The translations under genes and the position numbers were made by a program. From contig NC_030385.2 of assembly GCF_001625215.2 (NCBI RefSeq), forward strand, positions 34,063,598 to 34,127,597: 64,000 bases of DNA, written 5' to 3'. Source of the stretch: Daucus carota subsp. sativus. Lineage: Eukaryota; Streptophyta; Magnoliopsida; Apiales; Apiaceae. How positions within the stretch are numbered: position 1 is the stretch's first letter; the number at the start of each line of letters is the position of its first letter. The notes under the pieces are model-generated. The model did no database searches and was not told where the DNA came from. It was given only the letters and a program-made list of their open reading frames with translations. Below, one piece after another: positions 46,081 to 59,182 of this stretch.

Positions 46081-48869
46081 TGATATTGGTACGTTTATCA
46101 TTCTCATATCTATTATTTTCTTATACTTGGGATGCTTAATTAGTTAGGTCTCTGTTTGGGGTGTATTTTATTTAACTATTCTCTATGGACGTTCATTACT
46201 CTTCCAGCATTTGGTGCATCCCTGATCCCTCTAGCACAATAAAATTCTTCCTTTGCATAAATTTCATTGCTCACAGATATTCCCTATGTCTTACCAAGTT
46301 ACTTAACTTGACGATGCAAATTTTCTAAAAGTAACATATATGTTCAGTGTTCTACATGTTCTTCTTGAGGGATATAATGTAATTTAGAGGGAATGATTAT
46401 CTTTTGCTCTATCCGTCCTTCAACTTAAATACCTTCGGATTCTATTTTGGAAGTATATTTATGGATAACTATATTGGTCAATACTCATAAAAGCACTCTT
46501 ATATATAAAAAAGCTAGAAAATAAACTATAGAATTTAATACACTTTTTGTGTAGATTCAAATTTTAACAACCACTAGTCCTTTTTTGTGCACAAAATATA
46601 ATTAAACATGAAAACAATAAAAAACAATAGCATTAAACATAAGATAATTACATAATTTTACTAGGACACTATGCTAGATTCTATGACATTTATTGTTTGG
46701 AATTTAACGTTAGATTTGATATGATAAGGTTATTTGTACTTAAATTTTATCATTCTACTCTTCTCCATCCATTTTTTTTCAAAAAAATGATGGTGATGAG
46801 TGTTCTTCCGTGTTATTTATGTAAGAGTGTTTTCTCTATGGTGCTACCATTGCTATATATTTGTAACATGTAAATGGGGAATTTCATTAAGCTCCCCTTT
46901 TTTTAATTGCTTTACTCTTTTCTGTAACATAATAGAATATAGGTCTGAGAAAACTAAAACAATACTCGATAGACAATCTTCTGCCTTAGTTTTGTTAAAA
47001 TTGTTTTTAGTTATTGACGCAAATTGTAATATTTTACTGGTTTAAGAAGCTACTATTACCCCAAGATGTTACTTTTACTTGTTGATTATTTAGTAAAGAT
47101 ATCATATTGAAATTAGCAGTAGTTTAATAATTTAGCTTTGTTCTTCAACCGTTTTTATGATACTTTTTTGATGTATAGTCTTTGTGAAAGGGACTCTGTC
47201 TTTCTTTTGAAAGAGCATCTTCAACCCATTGCTTAATTTAGGATATCTTTTACGCCAGAGTGGTGTTGAAGTTACACTTTCACCAAATCAACTCCAAATC
47301 ATTTACTTGTAAAAGTACTACCGGAAAGAATATTTTCCGCTCGAGATACAAAAATGAAGTTAAAATACAAATTGCATTAATTTATTTTAGTGAGATGAGT
47401 ACACGGGTTTTCTTAGTAAGATGAGTACACGGGGTGGGATGTCAGAAAACTCAATAAGTGGGGAAGGACATGGTGAATTTATAGGGTTGCACCAAAGTTG
47501 GGGTAATTTTCAGTGTTACAGAAAAATTATACAATGTTTGAAGTTGATCTTGAAACAATTTTCGTAAAAGTACATTTGTGAAGTTGAGTCAAAGATGGTC
47601 TTACAACTTGGTGCTAATTTTGATAATATCTCTTCCTAGAACCTCAATCTTTTATTTTTATGATGTCAGCTTGGGTTTAAACAAGTAGACAATATTTAAT
47701 GCCAAGTTAGTGGTTATAGTATTGCGGACTACTTTCAAGCCACTTGGTTCATGTTAGTTTTCTAGTCACGTAAATCAAGCTTTAAACTTAGAAGATTGCC
47801 TGATTTATATCATATTCTGCAGGATAGCATACACTGAACGGAGGCCAAACACTAAATGGCAGATGAATTATGAACCACAACATAATTGCTGCAATCTTTG
47901 TTTGTTTATGCTTTGTATCAATAATGAAGAACATAAAATTAGCATAAATAAAAGAGAGGAAGAACTCAATGTTCGATGTTTACTATTGTGTGCCGCCATA
48001 TATGTTTTGAGTGTCTAAAATTACGAAATTAATATCCTTGCAATTGACGAATTTGTTGCTTCTTAACATTTGTTAGTAATTGTGGTTTGTTTGAAAATAA
48101 ATTAGTAGCTACTCTTAACTATCCCACTAGTCTGGTACCCTAGTTGCAAGTTGATCTTTCTTTTGTCCAGGTGACGAGACATAAAATGAGAGGCCAGATT
48201 CTGGTGCACAGAGGCTACATTGTGTGGGGGAGGGGACAATTGACCCTGCTTGCAGTTATGCATAATATATAAGATATTAAATACGTTTAAACTAATATTT
48301 CCATTTGAAATCTAAACTTCGACATCACTTAATTTAAAATTTGATGTTACGGAGCTTCATTTTCCATGTCGAATTTGACCTTAAACCATGGCCACCTGTT
48401 AGTGTAAAGTGCAGCAAAGATCATGGAAGTGCCTCCCCTTTAGTGATACTTATTTTGATGTGTACAAGAGTAAAACTGTTAAAAAGTTATTATCTTTTGT
48501 TTTGACTTATTTAATGAGCATGTAAGTGCCATGTGATGTGACTAGCCGCTTTTACTATCACAGTAATAGATCCAATCTTGTTGGTAAGAAAATCATGAAT
48601 CATGAGACTGTCATTGAGAAGAAAAAGGTGGTGTCATCAAAACTCATATTAACTATACCTACTCCTTTTTTCAGGAAATTAAATGCGACTTCTCAGCTAT
48701 GTGGGTCCACTGTGCTCAAAAGTGATAAGGTTGTCCTATGTACAACATTTTTTTTCTTTAAACCAGAATTTGTTTTGTTTGAAAAAGTTGAATGTTTGGA
48801 GTGCAAGTTTGATTTGTTTTTCCCCTTACTGAAAAAATTTTCTGTTTGAATGTTTCCAAAGAAATAGAG
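46081..48869. other. Intergenic region before the COL gene
   Basis: The start is shared F-box 3' flank. A GAGCATCTTCAACCC phrase at 47214 and a CAAAGATGGTCTT phrase near 47590 may be the two ends of an old MITE. The final few hundred bases hold the promoter and leader of the COL gene. No other gene seen. Confidence 0.45.
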
Positions 48870-51800
48870 ATGACTAGTTGTTCACAAGTTCGGGATGGGA
48901 AAATTCAAGAAAATAGTAGCAATAAAGAAAAACCAAGTCTTTGTGATTTCTGTGGAGATTCAGTAGCAGTTTTGTATTGCAAAGCTGATTCAGCTAAGCT
49001 TTGTTTGACGTGTGATAGGGAAGTTCACTCGACGAATCAGCTTTTTACTAAGCACACCAGATCAGTGCTATGTGATGAGTGTGAGTCTTCGCCTTCTTCC
49101 ATTTTTTGCTCTACTCATTGTTTTGTTCTTTGCCAGAACTGTGATTGGGAAAGTCACAGGATTTCAGAGTCAAGTAATCATGACAGAAGGCCTCTTGAAG
49201 GGTTTAACGGGTGTCCCTCTGTGGTTGAGTTTTTGGCTAATTTTGGGTTTGATGATTTGGGGAAGAAGAAGAGTAAGAGAAGTGAGGGGGTTCAGGAGTC
49301 TGAGAATTTTGGGTTTTCTGATTATTTGGTTTGGGAAACTCCTTCTGTTATTAGTCTTGATGATTTGATTTCTTCAGATGGCTCTGACCATAATTTTCAG
49401 GTTACGGGGTTTCCCCCTTTGCCTAAGGTTAGTCCCTCTCATTTGCCTCAAGTATATGTAACATGAATTTTATATGTTCAGAGTGTTTTTTTTTTTTTTT
49501 TGGATTTTTGGGGCTTAGTAGTTTCACAAATGATATTGCAAAGTGATGATTTGAGAAATGCTTGTTTGGAAGTAGAGTAATAGTTCCTGGATGATATTCA
49601 TATTCAAGATATCGAGTTGTGTCCTTATGGTCTGTTAGTGACTATGTGATTTTAATTTTCTGCTTCCGTTTTTTTAGACCGTGGTTCTTTGTTGCTTAGC
49701 TTTGTTACTAATTTCTGTTTAACAGTTAAATTCTGCAGTTCTGTTTTGTATATAAAATCACATCTTCGGCTCAAAAAAAATTTCTGCTTTGTAAACTGCT
49801 GGAATTAGTGAAACTGTTTTGGTTAAATCCATACAGTATATTCTGTTATAATTATGCATGGTACATGTGCAGAACCGAAATACTGTTTGTGGACAACGCA
49901 AAGAAGAGATACTTTGCCAGCTACGTGAATTGGCAAAGTTGGAACCAGGCATTGACCAAAATAAACAGGATGTAGAGCCCTCTCCTGGGTTTCAGTCCCT
50001 GTTGCCTTACGATGACTTCCAACATCAAAATTTAAACTTTGAGAGCAAGACAGAACCAACCTTCTTTGCCACTTACGAGGTCTATTATCTTCTGCTCCTA
50101 TTTTTCATTTTGTTTTTTCTCCCTGCATATTTTAGGTTGATTCTGCAGTTTAATGTTAATTTCAGTAACTAAACATTTGCAAAACCCAATTTGCTGCCTT
50201 AAACAATGTAAAAGATAAGGTGATGGCTTGATAAGTTACATAAATACAGTTCTATATGAAAAATGTTTGAATTAAGATGGGGGGGGGGGGGGGGGGGGTT
50301 GCTGTTATACCACCAGTTGATTCATGTGCCCATGTATTACGAGGAAGAATACGTTTGAGAAGTCGTTGTTGGTAGTCTGGTAGTACTTGGGGCTGAAGAG
50401 TTACTATCAGTGCACTTTTATAGGTTTAGTGTTTTAAGCTTAAGCATGTGGTCCAATAACTTGTAGGGTAGGAGAATAGCTGGAGTTTCCTGATATTTAA
50501 TCTTGTGCCCATGGATCTTTAATATGTGGAGCTACTTTTCCAATTGGATATGTATGACTATGTGTCAATTTGTGAATCGTTCAATATGTTCTATGTTTTG
50601 ACGATTCTTATAATAAGACAAATGGGCATTTTCAAAGAGGGTCTCTAGGCAACCTCTTACTAGAATTCAAATCCATGACCACCTCAAGTGGACGGGGAAA
50701 TTGACATACTCCTCTACCACTAGGCTATAGCCTCATCCTCATATTCTGATCATTCTTATTATTCTCTAAATCTGGGAGCAATATATAGCAGCACGACTGG
50801 TGGAATGGCAGTAAAAGATTGTATAAACAAGTATGGGATAAACATATGAATGTACTTGGCATTACAGTTTCCCCCCGTCAAGATGGAAGCTTCTCCTATA
50901 GTTACGTATTTAATATTCTCAGATGGAGCTGGAAAAGCGTCTCTGCAAGAACAATTTTGAATGCTCTAACGTTTATTGAGAGCTTTTGCACTAATGAGTA
51001 TAATTTTTAGTCTGCAACAGCAAGTGGCTGACCTATAATCTTCAAACAAACAAAAATTTTAGAAGTAGGTCACTTGGTGTTTTATTTTTGCTGCTAAATA
51101 ATAGGTCACTTTGTTAAGGCTTCTTATTATTACTTTAAGATGATAGCTCATATTCCAATTTTTGTGTTGCATATTCGGTTCAATAACCAATTATCCAATT
51201 TAACTTATAATTTCAGAACATCATCACATGATCTGTAACTCCCCAATTTCATGTTTTAAAAGGGTAAATAGTAGTGGAAAATAAAGAACGGTTTTAAAAT
51301 CAAACGCCTAAAAAGTAGATTATATACTAGCCCAGTTGTGTATTGATTTCTACAAATCAAGTGTTGAGTTTGATGACTTGGTGTCATCCAATATTACAAT
51401 GAAATTCAGTTCATGATGTAGGCCATTAATTAATTATCATGTTTTTCTTCTCTTAACAATCAATTTTGAGACAGAAAAAGGAAGAGTTCAGTTTGCTTGT
51501 TTTTCAGATCTATATATATGAACAGAAAGAGGCAATTCATTTCATTTTTTTTTTCAGGGAAGTACTTTCCAGTGGTGCAATGATATTGGCAAGGATCCAG
51601 AAAAAATTCTTCCTAATGCTTCATCTCAGAGCTACTTTAACACAGACTATCAAGTTCCTGCTAAGGATCCAGATATTGATCCTAAGCTACATCACATAGA
51701 CAACAAGAATGAGACGCCAGCACAAAATATTGTTGTTGCTAATGCCTCACAAATCTTTCCCAAAGTTGCTCCGCATGAATTTTGCAGCCAGCATCGAGAC

Positions 51801-52158
51801 ATTGCAATCACACGGTACAAGGAGAAGAGAAAATCAAGGAGGTAAGTATATTTCTTAGGTACTTCAAGCATACAGAGGTCAGAGGCTCTGGTATTGATCT
51901 AGAAGCGTAAATCAATAAATTCCAGCCAAATGGATATATATTATATATTTGCATGAGTTTCGAATATCATGTATAATATTATTTGCACGACTTTCGAAAA
52001 TCATGTATATGTTGGCTGATAATATTTTTACATGTATAGACTTATATCTCAAAGTTGTAAATGACAGGTACGAAAAACACATAAGGTATGAATCCCGGAA
52101 GGTTCGTGCAGAAACTAGAGCTAGAGTCAAGGGTCGCTTTGCAAAGATAGATCGCTGA
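48870..52158 (+). CDS. CONSTANS-LIKE B-box/CCT protein (COL14/15 type), four exons
   Basis: Joining 48870-49427, 49873-50079, 51558-51841 and 52068-52158 gives 379 residues with consistent phases. The ATG at 48870 is the first in frame. B-box 1 begins [20 protein letters not shown] (about residues 25-60). A diverged B-box 2 ([19 protein letters not shown]) follows, as in the COL9-15 group. [15 protein letters not shown] matches the segment after the boxes in COL14/15. The CCT domain at the C-terminus has [12 protein letters not shown], split by the last intron, then [20 protein letters not shown] and KGRFAKID; it should be nuclear and contact NF-Y or DNA. COL14-type proteins are little studied and may act in light or flowering regulation. 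Exon 1's donor could alternatively be at 49401, also in phase. Confidence 0.92.
50279..50298. repeat. Homopolymer of about 20 G in COL intron 2
   Basis: A run of about 20 G lies in an AT-rich intron. Exact length is uncertain in any assembly because such runs are error-prone. Confidence 0.8.
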
Positions 52159-52859
52159 ACTGTTTTGTGCAGAAATATTCTTAAGACAATTATTTGTCTG
52201 GTATTTCACCACTTCTTTTTGGGACTAGGTTTGCGTAAGCACTTCAGATCATATTGGTTAAACAACGTGAGAGAGTTCTGTTTCTTCAGCCTTGGTTCAG
52301 GAAGGTTTTCTTATATTTTATTGAAATATATGTAGTGAAATATGTTATTTTCTTCTAATCAATAATTGTCATACTACTGAAACCTAAAATTATTCAGTTT
52401 CAGAAATGAGAGTGAGTTTATAATCCCCATAGACCATAGTACAAGAATGCTAGCTACTCACTTCTCAGCAGTACTGAAGCAGCAGGCTGGGATTCTGCTT
52501 TACCCCGGTTTTGGAAGGACTCTCCATTCCGTTTCTTGTATGATTTTAAGAATGAATACTCCATTCTCTTTCTTTATCATTTTCCTTACAATCTTTATCA
52601 TAAAAAATTTGGACTCGATTCATATGGAGTCATTGTTGTGTCATACATTCTTTGTTCTCTATAATTTTTTTTATATATAATTTTCATTAAATCCTTCCCT
52701 CATTCAATTTCATCCTATATAACGCAACCTAAATAGTTCGTATCAGAGCAAACCAATTTCACTTTTCATCGATCAAAGTGTACGTTAGAACTAGATATCG
52801 CGATACGTTAATGAGAGAAAGTAGTTAACAACAAATACGAGAGATTGTTTAAATGTAAA
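52159..52859. other. COL 3' untranslated region and intergenic DNA
   Basis: The first 200-300 bases are probably the 3' untranslated region. The remainder is AT-rich with no gene. Confidence 0.45.
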
Positions 52860-53806
52860 TGTAAGAAGAATGTGGTGAAAAACACGGAATGGAGAGTGAT
52901 GGATATTGTAGCTGATCTTGTGTTTGATCCTTGAGCAAACGAGAAAGAGTTCTCAAGCATTCTCAGCAAGCATCAGGTCAATGTCACAAGAGGCTATCAC
53001 ATACCCTATTTATAGCGGTTTAAGCTATCATGTAATTCTTTGGATTAAACGATCTAGTACAGGCTAAGAGTTAGTCCGGTCCATTAGAGCCCAGGTCCGT
53101 TAGACCGTGAAAGCCGTCATCAAGGATGGTCTGTACTCGCACGACCCAAGCCTAGGTGGCTAAGGGGTTGTCAAGGAGCGGGTCGGAGAATGAATATCGG
53201 TCCAAATAAGCGGAGGTTGAGAACTCGAGATAGCGGAGGAAAAGACCTCATTATGGCAAAGATAGAGACCTCATTACATATACTTATGCGTTTTCGCTGG
53301 GACTGGTTACGAGGCTCCTTGTCTTGATCATCTTTTGGTGGGGTGAGGGGACCCAAGGTAGAGGGATAGCCCTAGAGAGAGCCCTTGGGAACTTTGTGTA
53401 ACTGACGACCACTCAGTTAGAGGCCAACTTGTAGTAGAGATAATGAGACCTGGGAGTTTTACTGGAGAATTAGTCCTAGGGGAGACCCTTAGGCTAGTGA
53501 ATCCCAACGACCCTAAGTGTAAGAGGCGAAGGGGTAGTGATCCCAAGACTCACTGTTGGTGCTTGCAGCGACCCCTAGGATAATGATCCTTAGAGTGATG
53601 AATTCTTTAAGTCTTGATAAATCTCTTAAGTAAGGGAGGCTCATTAGTGGAGTGGCCTAGTAGAATAACGAGTTCAAAGGACGGTCCAATTCTGATATTG
53701 AGCTGAAGAGCATAAAATCTTTATTAATTGAGGTGGATGGGTCCACCTTGATGATACATATCTATGTATGGGCCTGTCGAGGCCCATGCCGATTTTGGAC
53801 ACAACA
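52860..53806 (-). mobile_element. Probable solo LTR of a retrotransposon
   Basis: Read on the minus strand this roughly 0.95-kb block starts TGTTGTGTCCAAAATCGG and ends TTCTTCTTACA, giving TG..CA ends. It holds a TATA box (CTATAAATAGGG, about 53009-53020) in the position expected for an LTR promoter, followed by a plausible R/U5. It is markedly GC-richer than its surroundings, has no coding domains, and no second copy is in the window. A 5-base target duplication is not clear, and the end could shift by two bases. The superfamily is unknown. Confidence 0.55.
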
Positions 53807-55025
53807 CAAATCATTTAAAAAAATTATAAATTATTTTTTTATCGTGTTACGAGAAGGTAATCGTTTCGGAATATCAAATATCCAAACTTTCGAATCTAAA
53901 AACATGATCCAAATTCAAATCCACATTAAAATCGGATTCTAGATAAATTCAAAATAAATTAGAATATATGAGGTGTCTATCAGGTCGGATAAAAATATCA
54001 CCTTTTATTTAAATAAAAATGAAATTTAATCAAAAATTATGAACCGCAAGTGTTGTTGAATTCCATTATCACTCACCCGAAATTCATCAAAAAGATTTGT
54101 GGGATATATAAATCTATTTATTTAAAAAAAGATATCAACTTAAACCAAATCATTTTAAAAAGTTATAAATTATCTTTTCACCGATGAATGTTACTGTAAT
54201 TTATTATGTACTTTTTTGTAAGGTCGAATATTGCTGTCCCGGTTGAAGCTGAGGGAAGGTCCGGAAGGAGCAACTTTGACATATATATTGATGTCAGCCT
54301 AGTTACGATCTACGAATCAAGAACTAAAAACAAAAACTTTCTCACATTCTTCTTTGCTTTGTTCATATATGTAACTATTTCTATACGTGATCATAACGCC
54401 ATTTCCATTTGTCTGCCGTGAACAATTCAACAACATGCTGCAACAAGAATACGCGGTTAATCGAAGCCGCTAGTCGTTATTATTTTTCCGTTGCTAGTCA
54501 TTTCGGTTTCATAGATAGGCCGAGTCGTCGAATTTAACGAGGAACTCTTCTGTTGTAGTTTAACGAAACTCGTCTTATTTACAAAATTTGATATTTATAT
54601 TATTTATATTCTCGAAGATTTTTTATGATTTGATAACGCTAATTAAAGGCCACAAAATATCGAAAGGCGAGTATTGCAAGTATGAGAAACAGAAACAAGG
54701 AATTATGAAGAGAGGTGAAGGGAAATAGGTCACCATAACTGAAATATTAAAAGCATGAAATAAAAGACAAAGGCAGGCCATAAACTCTACTAGGCATTTA
54801 AAATTATATATAAAAGAAAAATCCACAGAATTTGGCCCAATTCATAAAACGGGTTGTTGGTTTAGTTTTGCCTTTCCCTTGCTCTCATTCCTTTGTTGAT
54901 AATGAACCTAGGCAAGTCAGGTCCCATCTGCGAGTCACTTGTGTGTTTGGTTTAATTTATTTGTCAGATATAAATACTTTTTAGAGAATATGTAAATATA
55001 TATATATTTTTCAGATAAATATATG
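53807..55025. other. Gene-poor AT-rich stretch
   Basis: No gene or complete element found between the solo LTR and the Stowaway element. Confidence 0.4.
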
Positions 55026-55275
55026 CTTCCTCTGTCCTTTTCATTTCTTAACATTCTTTTTAACTGCTTGACACGCACTTTAATGCACCTATAAAATATA
55101 GTTCTATAATTTTTTTTTAAAATTTTCTTTTTCTGAATGAAAATTTAGACACTAAATTTTTAGTCAGAAAAGGAAAAATTTTAAAAAAAATTATAGAACT
55201 ATGTTTTATAAGCGCATTAAAGTGTGTGCCGCGCCCCCGTCCCCCAATGTTAAAAATTGAGAGGGACGGAGGGAG
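55026..55275. mobile_element. Stowaway MITE
   Basis: Ends CTTCCTCTGTCC and GGGACGGAGGGAG. The interior has the same CTTTTTCTGAAT hairpin and AATTATAGAACTAT block as 24868-25115. The left TA duplication is imperfect. Confidence 0.8.
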
Positions 55276-58200
55276 TATATTTTTATGAAAACAAGTGTCG
55301 CGTATATTATAGATCACAAATTCTATTAAAAATATACGCAAATATATAGTTAAATATAAAGTGGTGGTTGAATTTATCCGCTTCTACATTTTAGTGGCAA
55401 AATTTCAAATTTTCGAATGGGTGATCATATCCGGAATCAAAGTGAAAAAATGGCTAAATTTTGGTCATCAATTTATACTTTACTCTCGGTATATACTATA
55501 TTAATTTATTATATTTTAATAAATTTACGACGCAAGGGGATTTAAGTAAGAAAAAAATGTGGCACAAACACAGTGATCCTCCAATGTTGTTAACATATTT
55601 GCGTTTTGTTGATAATGTTAATGCATCACGTTTTACCACAAAATTAGAGATTAAGATACGAGAATATAATTCACTCTAAAACTTGTCCAATGTTCAAGAT
55701 TGTATGTTTGTCGGTCGATAACGAAATGTCGAGAACAAAACACTACAAGCAGCAGGGAAAACTTAAAATTTGTTAGAGAGGAAGAAATGGTATTTTTATA
55801 ACTATTGGGCAAGATTACATAACGTGCAGACTGCATGCAGAGGGTTAGCCGAAATTAAACAAATTGTTTTTTGGTAATTCAGTGTCGAGCCAGTTTCATG
55901 CATTTCGACTAATTCGCCGACATGATGATACTCATCAAACATGACAATCCACTTATTCTGATATCGTCAAATAAATTCGAAATCCCTGAAACTGAACGAA
56001 CTTTTTTTTTTTTTTTTTGGCTAATTTGGACGAAGTTTATTACGTACATAAGCGTGCGTTAGAAAACACAAGTTCCTGTGTTGTATAGTTTTGTCTGCTT
56101 CGAGCTACTGTAGGTTTACAGTGTACTAAGTTTGTTTAGGAAATATAATTTAACAAAACCACACGGCTAGTAGTCGGACGTTGTAGCCATCGAACAGTGA
56201 TCTGAACGTTCGATTATATGTATTATGAAACTAATCATTATTCTTACAAATATTAGGCGGATGGTAATACAATTTTCCGACCACTTCCGGTGGCCTTTGT
56301 CCACCTATTTCTCGTCAAACAAGTCGGTCTCTCATTTGTTTGCGCTATTCTCATATATATTATTTCTAGATAATTTTCATATTAATTTTATTATTTTTAG
56401 GTAGAATGAAAGTTATACGGGTTATTTGGAGAAAATTTCTGTAATTGTTTTCTTTCAATCATTCTGTCTCAATTATTTGAACTAAAAATATTTATCATTC
56501 TACTTTGTTATGTCTACCTTCAAATCTTCATAAGAAATTTATACGGACTCATATTTAGTGACAATTATCTCATTCTTTTTTCTTCATTAATAAAACTATT
56601 TTATAATTTTTCTATATATTCTCTTCTCATTACATTTTATCCGAGACAAAGAAGTAATGAACACTTAAACTGAAGTACATCTAAGAAGGTCACTTGTAAT
56701 GGGTTGATGATTCACTAAATTATTAGTGAAGGAGAAAGTAGGGAAGATTTTAATATTTTTTATTATTTTTATTTATGATATTTCTTATGTACTTTAGACT
56801 AACGATTCAACGTGTTTTGTATTGTTAGAACATCTCAGATAGAGTTTGTTAAAATAATATAAACTATTGATAATATAAAGTTTGTTGAACATATAAGACG
56901 TCGTGTTTCAATAAAACTGATTTAAACAAAAAGTAATATTAAAATATATATAATAAAAATAAATATTTGAATCCACTCATATATCTTATATAAGCTAGCA
57001 TATGATTTAACAGGATGATTCTGCATAAGTGAATTATGTAGAAAATGTATCTAACGCCAGAATTAAAAATTTGATATTCTTGTTGTGTAATAATAGGTCA
57101 TTTAAAGGATTGTAACTTTCACATAATTATATTATTTTTTAAATATATGAAATTATAATTTAACAAAAATATATAATCACATTTTTATGAAATCATAGTA
57201 CTCATCCCTTACAAGATATTGTAGTCACAAAAAATGAAATGTTAAAATAATGAAATTATAGTTCCTAACATTGGAAGATAACTAAATATAAAAATCATAA
57301 GCTTCATTATAAATCCAATGATTTTCCCAATATCAACCAACACATATAGCAATCTAAGACATAGGTTTCGAATTCAATAAAATTGAGTTAGAATGATTCG
57401 AGAGTTCGAACGTCATGAATTTCATTTAAAACACAAATCATTATATCAAATCCAAAAATTCCAAATAATTTAAGATCCCAAACAGATCATAATATCGCTC
57501 GGATGAATTTAAAAAATAAAATAAAGCAAAAGCAAAGTGTGAGGCTGCCAGAAAATTGCAACTGACCATGGTTTCTAAACTCTCCCTTACGTGACCCTAC
57601 CCACACCACACCATTCTTAACTTGTTATTCCTCTTACCAATACTCTCATTTACTCGTTTTGCTCGTTCAACCAAGCTAGACATCAATTTTCCGCATCGCA
57701 AACAAGCCATGTGAAGTTGATAATATAGTTACCATATAGTCAATTTTTATTTCTAAATTTGCTTTAAATCACTGCCATATACATGGAACCATTTACCAGA
57801 GTTTTCCACTCTAGGTAAAACTAGTAGCTGTGATGTGAGAGGTAACAATTCCTCGACGATGAGAGGCTGAGATTGGTACTTTACTTATTGCTGCCTTTTA
57901 ATAACAGTTTAATCATGTTTAATTCTAGTGGCTTAAGTAATGTTACTTGTTATTAAACTTAAACCACAAGCTTAAACCAGGTTATAGCTAGCTACCTACC
58001 TTCCCATTAGTTAAAGAATATTGCTCGAGTAATTCTTGGTAAATATTAGTCATTCAGAATTAATTACATGCCTCAAGTGTGACTTATTTAGTATTCCCTG
58101 GATATGTACACGCGTTTAAGTGAAAAATCGTTCGTGAATAAACCTAACAGAGATAATTGTTTGTTTTTCACATTAAAATTAAATTATATAAAATATGTAA

Positions 58201-58406
58201 AGTATGAATGAATCATTTATAATATATTCGTCGTTATCATAATGTATACATATATTTATACCAATATCAAATTATTTGTAATAATATATGAATGGATCAT
58301 TTACACATCTGTTATATCGTTCATATATAAACGCATATAAACAATGGATAAAATTGTTATCTAAGTTTTTGATATATAATTATCTCAATTACAAATTATT
58401 GTTCTC
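55276..58406. other. Gene-poor AT-rich stretch
   Basis: About 3.1 kb without a recognisable gene, RNA or complete element. There is a poly-T run near 56002-56020. Confidence 0.4.
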
Positions 58407-58588
58407 GAAAAGTTTTCCGTTCAGATCCAAACTAGTAAAATCGCCAATACTAATATTTTTAGAAAAAGTTTTGCCGATCAGATCTAAGCCAGTAAATTCC
58501 CAGTTCTCGACTATATCTTTAGGAGAAGTTTTTTCCGATCATATATAAGTTACTAAATTCAGCCAGTTCTGGACTAGTATATTTAGAT
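58407..58588. repeat. Diverged tandem repeat, about three copies of 60-65 bp
   Basis: Three units each contain an AAGTTTT..CCG run, then ATCAGATC-like, AGTAAATTC-like and ACTA..ATTTAG blocks in the same order. They are diverged by substitutions and small gaps. Confidence 0.6.
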
Positions 58589-58949
58589 ATATATTATTAG
58601 ATACTTGAAATCATAAATTTATGATTTTATTACAAACATTGCATGACCGTTTCACGCAAACGGCCAAGGCTGAATTATGTAATGACACCAATATTACTCT
58701 TGAAGCTTCAATGGTCATAGTATGTTTTAATAGTTGAAATAGATATGATCAGTGAGACATACCTGCCTTAAAGCCGCAGAGTTAGCCCTTAAAATCTTAC
58801 TTTTTTTTCATCACATACAAATTTAGTTCGAGATAAATATCACACACTAGGAGATATATAGGACCGACTCATTAAAGTTGATAGGCAGCTCAGGCCAAGT
58901 GTCTCCACTAGAACTCGCTAGACTTGATTGGTTACACTTTCTTTGGTGC

Positions 58950-58957
58950 TATATAAA
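58950..58957 (+). promoter_or_regulatory. TATA box of the SWEET gene
   Basis: TATATAAA in the context GTGCTATATAAACG, about 130 bases before the ATG at 59082. An ATTGG (inverted CCAAT) lies about 20 bases upstream. Confidence 0.7.
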
Positions 58958-59081
58958 CGTTGGCAGAGCATCGAAACCTCATAAGCTCTTCAATCTCCAC
59001 AACACAAAGTATACAATTACTCCCCACTTGAGAGAGATTAATTTCTTCCCCTTTCATTTCCCCTCACGCCACTTTCTAGAA

Positions 59082-59145
59082 ATGGCTTTCTTTAATCATC
59101 ACTTCCAAGTTGAAATGGTTGTTGTTTTTGGCATTTTAGGTCAGT

Positions 59146-59182
<37 letters not shown>

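Noticed and set aside
47214-47607. MITE suggested by GAGCATCTTCAACCC and CAAAGATGGTCTT ends
   Set aside because: The ends pair over only a few bases and no target duplication was found, so it was not listed as an element.
48846-48869. N-terminal extension of the COL frame from 48846
   Set aside because: It starts at TTG; the first in-frame ATG is at 48870, shortly before the B-box.
50600-50740. Possible tRNA- or SINE-like sequence in COL intron 2
   Set aside because: Phrases such as AATTCAAATCCATGACC recall tRNA-derived repeats, but no cloverleaf arms or A and B box pair could be placed.
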